Shown one piece after another: positions 45,668 through 56,808 of a DNA stretch of 64,000 bases. A model generated the notes under the pieces. The model saw nothing but the letters and a program-made list of their open reading frames with translations, did not search any database and was not told the DNA's origin. The stretch comes from Clonostachys chloroleuca (taxonomy: Eukaryota; Ascomycota; Sordariomycetes; Hypocreales; Bionectriaceae). The stretch spans positions 27,280,001 through 27,344,000 of the forward strand of contig JBANAY010000003.1 of NCBI GenBank assembly GCA_037952775.1. The letters are read 5' to 3'. The position numbers were made by a program, and so were the translations under genes. Position 1 is the stretch's first letter, and the number at the start of each line of letters is the position of its first letter.

Positions 45668-46289
45668 ATTGAATGAGGGGAATAAATTGTTGCGGATTTG
45701 AAAGAGATAGTCGTGTTGCTGCAAACCTCTCCAGTGGATTAGGTGTAGCGTGTTATTGACAACCTACATGTGTACATTGAGCATTCATCCAGCTCAATTT
45801 ATACAATCCCTTGTAGCAGATTGGCGGACCTTGCGGTACTCTAGTCAAAGGAGACCGCCCGTTTCCTCCCGAAATCCCATGACGCAAAATGCAGAATTCT
45901 CCCTCTCTCACGGAGCGTGTGATGAAGGATGGAGCTTACAAGTTTCTCACTCAGAAGAAGTGCCATCGTCTATTTGGCCCAAAATGGATTGGTGTAATGA
46001 TAATATGGACAGGCGGTAACCGAGGAGAAACCGACAGCTGATGAGAGACTCGGAACTAACAGTTGCTGCTGCGAAACCGCGCGGTTGAAGATAGCGGTAG
46101 AGTTCCCTGTAACTGCCGGAGTGGCCATCTCTAACACCGATCTGACTCACTCCGATCCATCAGGTCCCGACGATGCAACCTCAGTGTATTCCAGGACCTG
46201 CGCCGGGTTCATCCTATTAATACACCCTCGGTTTTTTTTCTAGAGCATAAATGCCCCTTATCCGCAGCTGCGGGTTCCAGACGGGAATT
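45668..46289. promoter_or_regulatory. Divergent promoter region, alpha/beta hydrolase / zinc-cluster regulator
   Basis: This 622-bp spacer lies between starts at 45667 (minus) and 46290 (plus). No specific operator was recognised. The arrangement would suit co-regulation of the hydrolase by the factor (inference). Confidence 0.45.
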
Positions 46290-48360
46290 ATGGCGCAAGA
46301 AAGGACCCGAAAGTGCCACACTAGAAGCCGGGACGGCTGCACCACCTGCAGGAAACGCCATGTGCGGTGTGACGAGACGCGGCCCTTCTGGTACGTCCAG
46401 CCCCAAGGGCATCGAGGCATCCCTGCCTGATCGGATCAAATACACGAGGTGGATCGGGCAGATCTGGGTTTCGGTCTCGGCTAACGATGGAGGAATACTT
46501 AGTGTCAACTGCACCCATCACGGGAGAGTCTGCGAGTACCCGTCCACAGTCCCCTTGAGAGAACGCCGAGCAAAGAAGCTGCCCGGCCAGCAGCAGCCGT
46601 TTACCCTTGGCTCGCATCATTATCTAGACTCAGAGATGGCACAGGAGGATCTAGTAGAGCAGAAATCGCAGTGGCTCTCAGTATACTCTCTACAACCAAT
46701 CTCGATCTCGATGCCGCTCAAGTCCCGGGAGCTTCTGAATTACTGTACGCGCCATCCCACCCTTTAATACTAGGCAGCTCGTCATCACTGACCAACGTTC
46801 CCTTCTGACCCAGTCCAGCAAACAAGTGAGAACGATTTGAAGTCACTTCTTGCAGACCAATGGAAGCATACGTGAGTGCACATTCAACCACCAATTGGAA
46901 TTCCACCTTACACCAGACAGTCTATCCCTCACTATAAACGACCCAGATGCCCTGCGGAACACTTTATTAATAGCTGGTTTGCACTACACGTGGAGGGTGG
47001 GTGACATGCGTCGGTATGAACAGACATACCTGTTCCACAAGGTCAAGACAATGCAACATGTGAATGGAAGCCTGGCAAGCCCCAACACCAACTCCCAATT
47101 CATGCATCTTGTTTGGGGGATCTCTACGCTGTGTCTGACTGAGGTATGCACCCCAAGGCATCTTGTCCATGCTCTTGTTCGTGGTTGTTTCTAAGAGTAT
47201 CCTATTAACCCCTCTTGCGCAAAGTGTTCGTTGGGCAACACTTTGATTGCTGAAACGCATCGAGATGGCCTCGTATCTCTGATGGACATCAAATATCCCC
47301 GAACCTACCAAGAAAATCCGCCAATGTCACACAATGAGCAACTTGCGTATCGAAACCTCATCTAGTAAGTTTGCGTCCGTCCCTCAACATGCGAAGATGC
47401 TCTGCTCACGGCGAACACAGCACCTGCAGCATACTGCACAGCATCAAGAGCCGCATCAAGGGCAGCAAAAAGCTCCTCCGCCACATCAAGCGAGGAGGAG
47501 GGACAGACCTCCCCAAGCTGATCTCGCTGCTCAAGCAGTGGAACACGCAGGGCATCGGGAGCATAGACATGATCATGAAAGCCATGCTGTTCATCCCCTT
47601 CTTCCAGGCATCCTCGAACGAAAGCGCCTTCGGTCCTGTGGATGCCTCCTCCATCATCACCTCTCTGAGGATGCTGACCGCCTCGGCGTCGGCTCTGCCG
47701 TCCCTCAGCCCTGAGCAGCTGGCCAACGACCCGGGCTGGATCTGGATCAACGGCGCAGCTTCAAAGCTGGCCTTTGCGCTCGTTAGCTCGCAGGTCAACC
47801 CGTTCCCACGCCGCCAAAAGGACGATGGGGATGAAGTATTCATCTCGTCATGGGGCGGAATCGCGACAGCTTCTGAGCTGTACCTCGACTGCATCCTAGG
47901 GATCTGGAACGCAGGCGAGCCGATTGAGTCCCGGGTGCTGAGGAGGATGATGCTCTTCCTCGCGCAAGACCTGCGGGAGACGGTCCAACAGGTGGGAGAC
48001 CCTACCGCGCGGGATCTCTGGCTCTGGAAGACCATGGTCGGTGCCTGCGCCCTGGCGAGGTATGCGCACCGCAGCGACGACGACGGGACACTCGGGACTC
48101 TTGTCGCGACGTTCCAAAGCTTCTTGCTGATTTGGAGCGAGAGGACCTCCATCGTGGAGTGGGCAGATGCTCAATCGAGACTGACCAAGGTTGCATGGCC
48201 GGTCATGCAATACGGGTCTCATCATGCAGGGGAAGACGCCTGGCATAAGATGGTCCAATTGAGCAGGCCAATTCAAGGGGGACCGACTCGGCATGATAAT
48301 GCGGGAAAGGGGGAGGACGCGGGGAGCGTGATCATGCTTTTTCTTTCGTCATTACTCTGA
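46290..48360 (+). CDS. Zn(II)2Cys6 fungal transcription factor (567 aa, 6 exons)
   Basis: Exons 46290-46390, 46503-46744, 46814-46871, 46921-47143, 47225-47364 and 47421-48360. All junctions are GT-AG and the sum is 568 codons. Splicing exon 1 to exon 2 completes the zinc cluster with Cys at 17, 20, 27, 34, 37 and 44 (CTTCRKRHVRCDETRPFC ... GRVC). The fungal-specific middle region shows INDPDALRNTLLIAGLHYTW, YLFHKVKTMQHVN and ISTLCLTECSLGN...AETH, as in DUF3468-type regulators. The 58-base exon 3 and its 49-bp downstream intron (acceptor gacag) were set by phase and are the least certain junctions. It is nuclear; the candidate targets are the divergent hydrolase and the nearby precursor gene. 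Confidence 0.86.
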
Positions 48361-48531
48361 GAGGTATTGTAGCGCTACGTAATTACCTATTTCTTACCCA
48401 AACCAACGCTAACAAAGGAAACATGAAGGCTTCAGTCTCTGTTTACAAGCAGCACAAAGCACCAGGCCTCAGCCGTGGGGAAAGGTTGTTCACCAATCGT
48501 CTCGTCCGTCCGTCCGTCCATGCTCCCTCGC

Positions 48532-49821
48532 TCATTTCCTCACCGGTACCACCGCGTTTGATGCCGGCACCGGCGGCGCGATCTTCAGCTGCGTGTTGGA
48601 GAAGCGCTCCTTGATCTCAAGGTCGTCCTTGTGCTTGATCCGACACCGCCTCTCGCCTTCGCCCCCCGCCTTTCCGCGCGTCGTCGTCCTCGCCCCCCTG
48701 CAGCAATCGAGGCAGCTGAACCACGGCTTGCACCTGCGTATCGAGTGCGCCGCCGACAGCAGCGCGTTGACGAGGTTGTCTTGGCTGTCCTGGTGGCAGA
48801 AGCCGCACGAGCGCTTGTTGATGGGGCACGGCGGCACGGCGATGTACCCGAGGCGGTCGACGCCGTCGAGCAGCTCGGCGAATGTGTGGCCGGAGAACTG
48901 CAGGTCGTAGGGGAGGAGGCCCGCATCGCGCAGGGCCTGGTTGTACCGGGCGGTGGTGGTGGCCGCGCGGAGGCAGCCCTGCATGAGGCTCCCCCAGTTC
49001 CAGCTGGTGATGGGCGACATGAGGGCGATGTGGAAGGCGTTGCAGAGCTGGAGCCGCTTTGACTCGAGGCGTTCTGGGGTTATTAGCATAGGCACATACA
49101 TGTAGAATGGCGAGAATCTCCTCTAAATAATGAAACAGATAGAGATCCAGCACTTACCAAGGAGTCCCTGACTGAGCAGCGGGTGCTCTAACAGAATACC
49201 AATCTGTGACTCAGTACCAGTCAACGGCCCCCGATGCTGAAGAAGAAGAATCCACGCCACCTCGGCAAACTCAGCGGCCAGGTCCGCAATGTACGTGAAC
49301 AGGAACAGGTAGCACAGGTCCTCCAGCCCGGGCGCCTCCGTCTCGAACTCGCACAGCCAGTTCCGCGCCCAGCAGTTGCCGCAGTGCCTCAGCACCGACG
49401 TGCACTGGTACTTGTCGCACACCTCTGCCAGCTTGGCCAGCAGATCAAGCCCGGGCAGGTCGGGGACGTCGTCGGTGGCAAAGTGCAGCAGCTTGCAGAG
49501 GAGGAGCATGGCGTCGCCGTCGTCGTCCGGGAGGGGCAGCTGGAACGGCGGCGAGGGCTCGTGTCTGGCGGCGAGGCGGGCGCCCTCGGAGAATTCGCCG
49601 CAGAACATGGCCTTGAAGACGGGCGAGGCGATGGAGAGGACCTTGGAGGAGACAACGAGGTCTCGCGTGTCCCTGGCGCCCTCGTTGATGGTCGTGTGCA
49701 CCTCGCCCTGGGACTGGCCGGGGGACGGCGCGGCTGGGACGACGAGGACGAGGGAGTATGGGGGCGGGCAGGGAACCTGGAGGGCGACGTCCCCTCGGGG
49801 GTCGATTTCTACTGTTTCCAT
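48532..49821 (-). CDS. BTB/POZ-domain protein (401 aa, 2 exons)
   Basis: Exons are 49821-49158 and 49073-48532 with an 84-bp GT-AG intron (branch gctaataac). The start METVEIDPRGD follows a purine-rich leader. Residues about 45-75, RDLVVSSKVLSIASPVFKAMF, are the BTB core where the strand and helix that follow the ligand-binding loop end in SPVFKAMFxGEF. A helical middle (LLCKLLHFATDDV ... LAEVCDKYQC) follows, as in the large fungal BTB family. The second exon has Cys pairs (CGFCHQDSQDN, WFSCLDCCRG) that may bind metal. Such proteins act as CUL3 adaptors or as protein-interaction scaffolds; the partner is unknown. High GC creates long spurious antisense frames here. Confidence 0.82.
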
Positions 49822-52365
49822 GGTTCGGTCCCTCTCTCGCTGCGTCGCCTTATTCTTCTCTCTCTTCTGCCAGGCGGATATTGGGGAGAAAAAGGGGAGT
49901 GGCACGGCGGGTGGTGATGGCTCTTCTCCCGCTGGAGACAGGTGAGTCGGTCAAGGTGCGGGAATGGGTGAACGGTTGAATGAGTGAATGGATTGAACTG
50001 AACTGAACCGAGCAGAAAATCGATTAATTGCTGAAGTATCGTCCGTCCTGCTGTGGAGCTCCCCGACTTCTGCGTTGTTCACCAGTCCCACCGCAATTCG
50101 AATTCGGGGGACCAAGGGGTTTAGATACTCGGCTGCCAGGATCAAGGATGCTTCCCGTCCAAGCCTCTGGTCATCTCTGGCTTCTTCTCTGGGGACACGC
50201 GACGGACGCGACGGACAGCGGGGACTTTTCTGCGGCTGAAACCGATGCTGGATGTGGATTTGGCTGCATGACTTGCATGGCAAATCACAAATGAGAGAGG
50301 ATTGTTTGTTTTTGTGCGTCCTCTGGCTCTCATACGCCACACGTAATGCAGTTGCCCGGTATTTCCTGTGTATGAATAATGAATATGTGCGTATATCAGT
50401 CTGTCGTCTTATGTTGCATCCAATCTCGTCCATTCATCGCGCATAGAAGCCCAGGTACCTACATCCATTCTGCAGATGGCCCGCAGCATGAATATTACCA
50501 GCCATTAAAACTCCTTTACAGCTCTCTTGCAGGAGGAGGCGTGTCACAAGTCCCACCGCCTGCAAGGAGCCGTCTCTCGCTTGCAAAAGGGGCGTGACGC
50601 TTAGCTGAGCCAAGAGAAGAGCAGGGGAAAAGGGGGTTTTGGGACGAGAGGCGGCTTGCGATGACAACACACACCGCTACAGCCTGCAAACCGGAGATTC
50701 CATCGAATGGGCGGGCAAGCAGACGAACAAGGCGGGCAGATGGTTCAAGTGTCTATGCGAGCGGGCATCTTGCAGCTCCCTCTTCAATTGACGGTAAGTT
50801 TGCAGCTTGTTCCCGATTGACCTCGACTTGAAGCTGTTCGAGACATTTACCGTGTTTCCTGCTGCGTCTTGATTTTTTCCTCGGCCCTTCTGATGGTCAC
50901 AAACGCAATATATAGCAGCATTTGGCCGCTTTTCTGGCCCTTTTGAGGTCGTGCATAATTGCAGAGTCCAAGACCGCCGGTCTGTAATTTGCGTCCGTCC
51001 AGGTCAATCTCCGTCGCCAGGCCCGTATGCAGCTCACATCATGCCCGCTCACCATGCAGAGCACGTCTTTCGTCGCCCAATTTCCTCGTCATCGCCTTCA
51101 TGTTATCCTTGTCGCTACCTGCTGTTGTCCCTTCTCCCCGCCAGCCCAGATGATTGACTCACAGACAGTGCGGTACCGGCTTCGAGACAGCGATTCCCTC
51201 TCAATCAAGCCACGAACTGCAGACGGCCACTTCTGGAAGCATCGATTCGCTACCCCATTCGGGAGATCCTGCAGCGACGCCAGCCCTTGCTACTTGCAAG
51301 GGAACCAAGGGACATGTCCTATTGGCAGTAGTTCCCGTGATGGAGTGGCCAACTGAATCATAGGATGACGATACGCAGCAGGCATCAATGGATGGAATTC
51401 AAGGTCAGAATAGTGGCATCGGCCACCCTCTTTCCTTCGCTTGCCAGCACGAATCACGGTCGGCTGGCTTCCATTAGCAGCGGCGTGTGTGATCAACAGT
51501 AAGATGTAAGCCTAACTTGACCAAAAACACGAGAAATAATATCATGTTTGATATTGCTGTGGTTGCCAAATGATAACGCGTCGCGTCGCGCCGCAGAAAC
51601 GGTGTGAGCACACCTCCCGTCAGCTATGACGCAGGAAGACCCTTGGGGTTGGTTTCTTGTGACAGGTGATTGATTGTATGGCGGAAATCTTGCATGCATG
51701 ATGATAAGTCTGACTGTTTCCCAGCATGAGGGAGCAGATGGTGGAGTGGTCCAGGAAGCAGGCGGCCCATTTTGGAACTGAAGGGACGGTCTGGTAGGCG
51801 GTTCAGCATCCGTATGGACGTGCGGGATCATAGATACGAAGGCTGGATGGGTCAAGGATCATGGCGAGCATGACGACACCCAGTTCTGAGAGGAGGAGGA
51901 GATGGAGGGGATGATGAGCGGGCAGATGTCAACTGGGTGGCTCAGGCCTTCTGGACCCCTAAACGGCGCTAATCTCCAGTGCCAATCGAGCAGTTTAAGC
52001 ACTGGGCTACAAGGGCCCCAGCGCATGGGCTCGTTCCCCTTCTCCATGGAACTCTTCGTCTTGTTTTACAACTGAATCGAGTACTCAACTTCCCTGTGGT
52101 CTACCATCTGCACAACACATCCAAATAGGTAACAACTAAGAGCCCAGGGCATGAATATCTCTGCGTCTGTTGGTTTGATCGCATCTGGTCAAGTGAACGC
52201 CCTCCATCTCACTGTTCATGCAGTCCAGCCTCGATTATCTGGGGTGCGGCATGCAGCAACACCCAACTCATGCGATATCATGTCCATCCGACCTGTCACC
52301 CCGTATCGGAGGTGTGGTGTGACACCAGCCTCCCCATTATCCAGCCGAGAAATCGATATGTCACC
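49822..52365. other. 2.5-kb intergenic region
   Basis: No gene is supported. Many overlapping frames of 60-120 codons occur on both strands, all without domains and with no consistent splice pattern. It includes the BTB promoter and the 3' flank of the DJ-1-like gene. Confidence 0.45.
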
Positions 52366-53573
52366 TTAGGCGAAACTCTTGACCACCTCGACCATCCTCT
52401 GAGCCATCTTTTCTGTGTCGCCGGGGAACCGAGCGCTAATGTAGTTGTGGGCTTCGTCTTCAACGACAAAACTGATAATTGGAAGATGGGCAACACTCGT
52501 TAGAAACAAAGACACAATGGGATATACACCCGTATCGTAGAAAGTGGAAACACTCACGGAGATAGTCCGAGACTGCACTTGTACTGCTTCTCAGGGTCGG
52601 CCAGAACCTTCTTCACCTGCATTACAGTTAGTCCTCATCTGGCGCATCTAGCAGCTTCCATTCTCATTGAACCCAGGGAGCCGTCCCGGTCCCTCAAGGA
52701 GAGAGAAGAGAGCAGTCTGAAAGGGTCATCACCCACAGAGACCTCGACGTCCTCGCTCCCAGCCCCGTACGTCTTGTAGTAGTCCCCCAGGAACACCCTT
52801 GTCCCCCAGTACGCCACCTGCTCGAAGCGCGCAGGCAGCGTCGCCGTCGTGCACTCGCGCAGCACGCTGTGGCCCTGGGCGTCCTTGGCGTTCGCCAGCA
52901 CGAGCACCCCGTGGCAGATGGCGCCGACGGCCTTAGTAGCAGTACTGCCGTCGGGCTGCTGCTTGCGCGTCTTGGGGAAGTAGTCGAGCAGCAGCGAGTG
53001 CACGGCCGCCGAGTCCATGATCTGCACCACCGCCTTGTCGTGCCCGCCGGGCAGGAAGACGAGCGAGAAGGGGTCCAGGCTGAAGCCGGGGGCCGTCCAC
53101 GAGAGAGGCTGCTTGCACTCGCCCGACGCCACCATCTTGACGTAGTCCTGCAAGACTGATCCTTTGGCGCCCTACATGTGGCATGATGCCCTCCAAGTCA
53201 GCCAGGTGATGCCAATATGATGGGAGATGTGACAGATCCGGGGTCCAGAACACAAAAGAAACAACCAAGCTTGCCGGCGCAAGATGACATTCAGGTGGTC
53301 CGCCAGTGAGAGTCGCGTCTTACCAATATCTTCTGGCTCAGACCCTCGAGCAGCAGCTTATCGCACGCAGGCGCATTGCCATTCTCGGTGGCAAACTGCA
53401 CGTCGAAGCCGGCGTCCTTGAATGCGGCATAGGGCACGGTGGCCTCTATTGGTTCCCCCGGTTCCTCCTCATTAGCTGGCTGCTGTTATAACCTCCCATG
53501 GGGAAGCGATGGGCGTACCGGTGGGCTCGTGACCGTAGTCGGCCATCATGATAAGGACCTTGGGGGCAGCCAT
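52366..53573 (-). CDS. DJ-1/ThiJ/PfpI family protein (258 aa, 5 exons)
   Basis: Exons 53573-53519, 53445-53324, 53171-52737, 52616-52558 and 52471-52366, GT-AG, sum to 259 codons. The first exon encodes MAAPKVLIMMADYGHEPT, the class-I glutamine-amidotransferase-like strand with an acidic residue. The nucleophile elbow is VGAICHGVLVLAN with Cys in AICHG, and the large insertion FLPGGHDKAVVQIMDS is typical of Hsp31-like members. The C-terminus VVEDEAHNYISARFPGD is also typical. Family members act as glyoxalase III/deglycase-like or chaperone enzymes in the cytosol. Exon 3 to 4 uses donor GTGGGT, chosen by phase; a downstream GT would break the frame. Confidence 0.88.
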
Positions 53574-55680
53574 TGTGCAATTGCTTACTCTCCACTGAAT
53601 GACATGTGTTCTTGTTGGATTGAGAAAGGAATGTCTCTCAAGGCGAGATGCAGGAATTTGATCCTTCTCGTCGAAATTGGCTAGAGACACATCCCACCAT
53701 CACATGCTACTTCCGGATCTCGCTGCCGAACTGCAGGGATACCCTCCAATCCATCACTTGGCTACATCCAAAACACTCTACGACTTTGGCTACCTGTCAC
53801 TTGGTGGAAAAGGGAATTCTAAGCGGGAATGTTCGACTTGATTGTTTCCTCTCTCCGCATTCTCATGGTACCTGATTCCATGCAATTCGGTTGGATTCTT
53901 CAACTCGAGGCTCGTATTTGGGCCAATGGTAGGTAGTCCATTATCAGAGTAGTAATGGTCATAAACCAAGCAAAGCTACGCAATTATTCAATCTATTTAG
54001 TGCTGCCAATGGAGAGCCATTACGCACCTCGATCGTGCCTGTTACTGTTGTTGTCGTTGTCGTTGCTGTACAGGCACGCCAGCAAGCAGTGTTCTTCACG
54101 GTCTACAACCACTCACCCGGCCGGCACTACTGATCTCCTTCTCTCTTTCTAACTGGTCCTCATGCAATAAATAAACAAGAATCATGTACAAATGTTGCAG
54201 TTCGCCTCGTAGCTTACGAGCAAATCTTCGGGCCCCGTTGGCTCCGCGATCATTGCCAGAAATCTACAGCTTGGGAGCATTGCTCCATCAACAAGACTGC
54301 CGTCTTCGAACACCCCCAACCTACAACTCAGAGTGCTGACTCTGTCAAGGTTGGTTTCTCACACCATGTGCCCCAACATCGTATCATTTTGATCAATTAT
54401 AGAAAGGTATTGGAATCGAGGGAATCGGGAGTTCGTCGGGTGGCAGGGTCAGACCTGTCGAACGACTGCGAGCTACGCAACACAGCTATGTAGGTCCAGC
54501 TAGTTGAGGAGGTTCGATCGGTATTCAAGTAGCAGCTCGTAGTAAAGGTTGTTCGTATAGAATTGTTCGCATGGAATGAACGGCGTTCGACGAGGTAACT
54601 AACGTTCAGCGCAAGGGAATCGATGGCAACAAACGCGCAGGAGCGATCGGCCAGCAGCATGAATAACTGAACCTGGGAGGGTCAGTAGAGGCTGTTCGGT
54701 TGATCAACCTATCGAGTGGATGTCAAATCGAAAATACCCGCCTCGCTCTTGTCACGATCAAGTTCAATCTCATGTTGCGCGAGCGTAAGCTTCCAACGTT
54801 CGCTCTCCTCAATCGCTTCAGAGGCAAGGGCAGGGATTAGCTGATTATGGCTGATTAGTCATTCCAGTGTTTCTGTGCTGTAGCATAGCTACCCTAGACC
54901 TCTGCGTCTGGGCAGTCGCAGTACTTGACCCTTCGTCTGTTTCTAGTATTTACCGGTTGGGGTCTAGATGATTGAGGTTCTATTATTCGGTTTTTTTAGT
55001 TTTTCTTTTAGTTTATGTTTTTGGGAATTTCATATGCAACAAGCTCCAGCTCAATTGTGTTAAAGAGAATAGCATATCATCCAGCACAGCGATAGCTTCT
55101 AAAAATAGACGCAGTTCTACCTTGATGCTTAAGCCCGTACATAAATCACCCCAGGAAAACAGACAGTCGAGAATAAAGCCTACCTCAATCTTGACCGCGC
55201 CTGAGATAGAGACGACTCGGGCAGATGGTAGGTCTCAAGCTCGGTGTTGATGGGCGGCCGTGCCCGATGTCACTGGTCGGACACAACTCGGTAATATCTC
55301 GCGCGAGCTGACGCGAACAGGCCAGAGCTCTTTCGGCGGTTGCTCGCGCAGTTCAGACTTGCGCGCATCAGTTCTTCTAACTCTGTATCAAGGAGAAGAT
55401 GAGTTTGACGAGAGATAGCAAGTGCTTTAATTTGTGAGCACGCGCAATGTCGGTGTATTCTCGTGGTAAGCATAAGGTCTAGCCGGTGCATCTTAACCAG
55501 CATCATGCATCATGAATTACGTTATAAACTGCATTGGGCATGGAAAGGTTGGGAGAGAAATGCATAGCATCACAGGACTTCATCCCAAATCGCCCCATGC
55601 GACATTGATAGCAGTCTCATTTTATTAAAGTCATTAGCAACTATACCTCCTTGGTCAACATTGAAGCAATTACCTTTACA
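53574..55680. other. 2.1-kb intergenic region with possible mobile-element relic
   Basis: No intact gene. On the minus strand at about 54720-54840, a 40-codon stretch (ASEAIEESERWKLTLAQHEI and on) reads like real coding sequence but is isolated and followed by stops. Another protein-like patch occurs at 55270-55400 on the minus strand. These could be remnants of a retroelement or of a decayed gene; I could not identify family motifs. Confidence 0.4.
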
Positions 55681-56808
55681 ATGGCGATACTACCAAATCT
55701 CTGGATCCCACAATCAACCGCAACTGTCAATGTATCAATCATCAACAGCAGCGGCACCATCAGAGGCATTCCATTCTCCAGTTTCTACGAGCCTCCAATC
55801 GTAGGGCATGAGTGGCTCGCTGCACCATGCACGTCATTCTTCATTGAACATGACAACCGCTCGCTTGTCTTCGACCTTGGTATTAGAAAAGACTGGCAGA
55901 ATCTCCCAGAGGCATACCTAGACAGCCTCCGGGATAGCAACATAACCGTCAGCGTGCCTACCGATGTCCGCGAGATTCTTGACAAGGGCGGCGTGGACAG
56001 CAGTGCCATTGAAGCAGTCATCTGGTCCCATGCCCACGTTGATCATGTAGGCGACCCGTCAACGTTTGACAATAATACGGCGCTCATTGTAGGACCCGGA
56101 GTCCAAGATACCTTCTTCCCGGGGTATCCAACCAACCCAACCGCCGCATTCCTTGAGTCTGATGTGGCCGGCCGCGAGATCAAGGAACTCAAATTCAACT
56201 CTAAGTGTGGTGGCCTGAAAATTGGCCACTTCGAGGCAATTGACTTCTTCGACGATGGCTCCTTCTACCTGCTCAACTCGCCAGGACATGCTGTCGGACA
56301 CATCTCTGCACTCGCTCGCGTGACAAGCAAGCCAGACAGCTTCATCCTCATGGGAGGCGACACGGTTCACCAGGCCGGCGTCTTGCGACCGCACAAGTGG
56401 CACCCTCTCCCGGAGTCCGTCTCGCCAAACCCATTCACGGGAAGGCCTGCTCCCGCGTGCCCCGGCGACCTGTTTGAAGGGCTGCTTCGCAACGGCAGGG
56501 ACAGCCCCTTCTACGTCCCCTCCAGCACCAGCCAGATGAACTACAATACGACGGAGATGATTGAGTCGATTCACAAGCTGCAGGAGACAGATGCGCACGA
56601 CAACATCTTTGTCGTCCCGGCCCACGACGAGTATATCCTCAGGGTCGTGGATCTGTTCCCGGCCAGAGCAAATGACTTTATGGAGAAGGGATGGGTGCAC
56701 CAGACTCGATGGGCCTTTCTCCGAGATTTCGCCCGGGCTGTCAATTACACTGGCGAGCTCTACCCAAAGCAGTCCTGGGATCCCGCGGGGAATCAGACGA
56801 GATCATAG
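55681..56808 (+). CDS. Metallo-beta-lactamase-fold hydrolase, lactonase-like (375 aa)
   Basis: Single exon. ATG 55681 (MAILPNLWIPQSTATV) is preferred to one 10 codons upstream. The MBL-fold metal motif is complete: SHAHVDHVGDPSTF (HxHxDH), SPGHAVGHISAL, MGGDTVHQ, and the late VVPAHDEY His. The protein has several NxS/T sites and no clear signal peptide. The family contains fungal and bacterial enzymes that open lactones (such as homoserine-lactone or thioester-like substrates) or hydrolyse metabolite thioesters; substrate unknown. This differs from the UlaG-like protein at 3.5 kb, which lacks the complete HxHxDH. Confidence 0.9.
   Translation: MAILPNLWIPQSTATVNVSIINSSGTIRGIPFSSFYEPPIVGHEWLAAPCTSFFIEHDNRSLVFDLGIRKDWQNLPEAYLDSLRDSNITVSVPTDVREILDKGGVDSSAIEAVIWSHAHVDHVGDPSTFDNNTALIVGPGVQDTFFPGYPTNPTAAFLESDVAGREIKELKFNSKCGGLKIGHFEAIDFFDDGSFYLLNSPGHAVGHISALARVTSKPDSFILMGGDTVHQAGVLRPHKWHPLPESVSPNPFTGRPAPACPGDLFEGLLRNGRDSPFYVPSSTSQMNYNTTEMIESIHKLQETDAHDNIFVVPAHDEYILRVVDLFPARANDFMEKGWVHQTRWAFLRDFARAVNYTGELYPKQSWDPAGNQTRS

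Noticed and set aside
49234..49945. Long plus-strand frames opposite the BTB gene
   Set aside because: They are composition-driven antisense frames in GC-rich coding DNA, while the minus strand carries the BTB motif and clean splicing.
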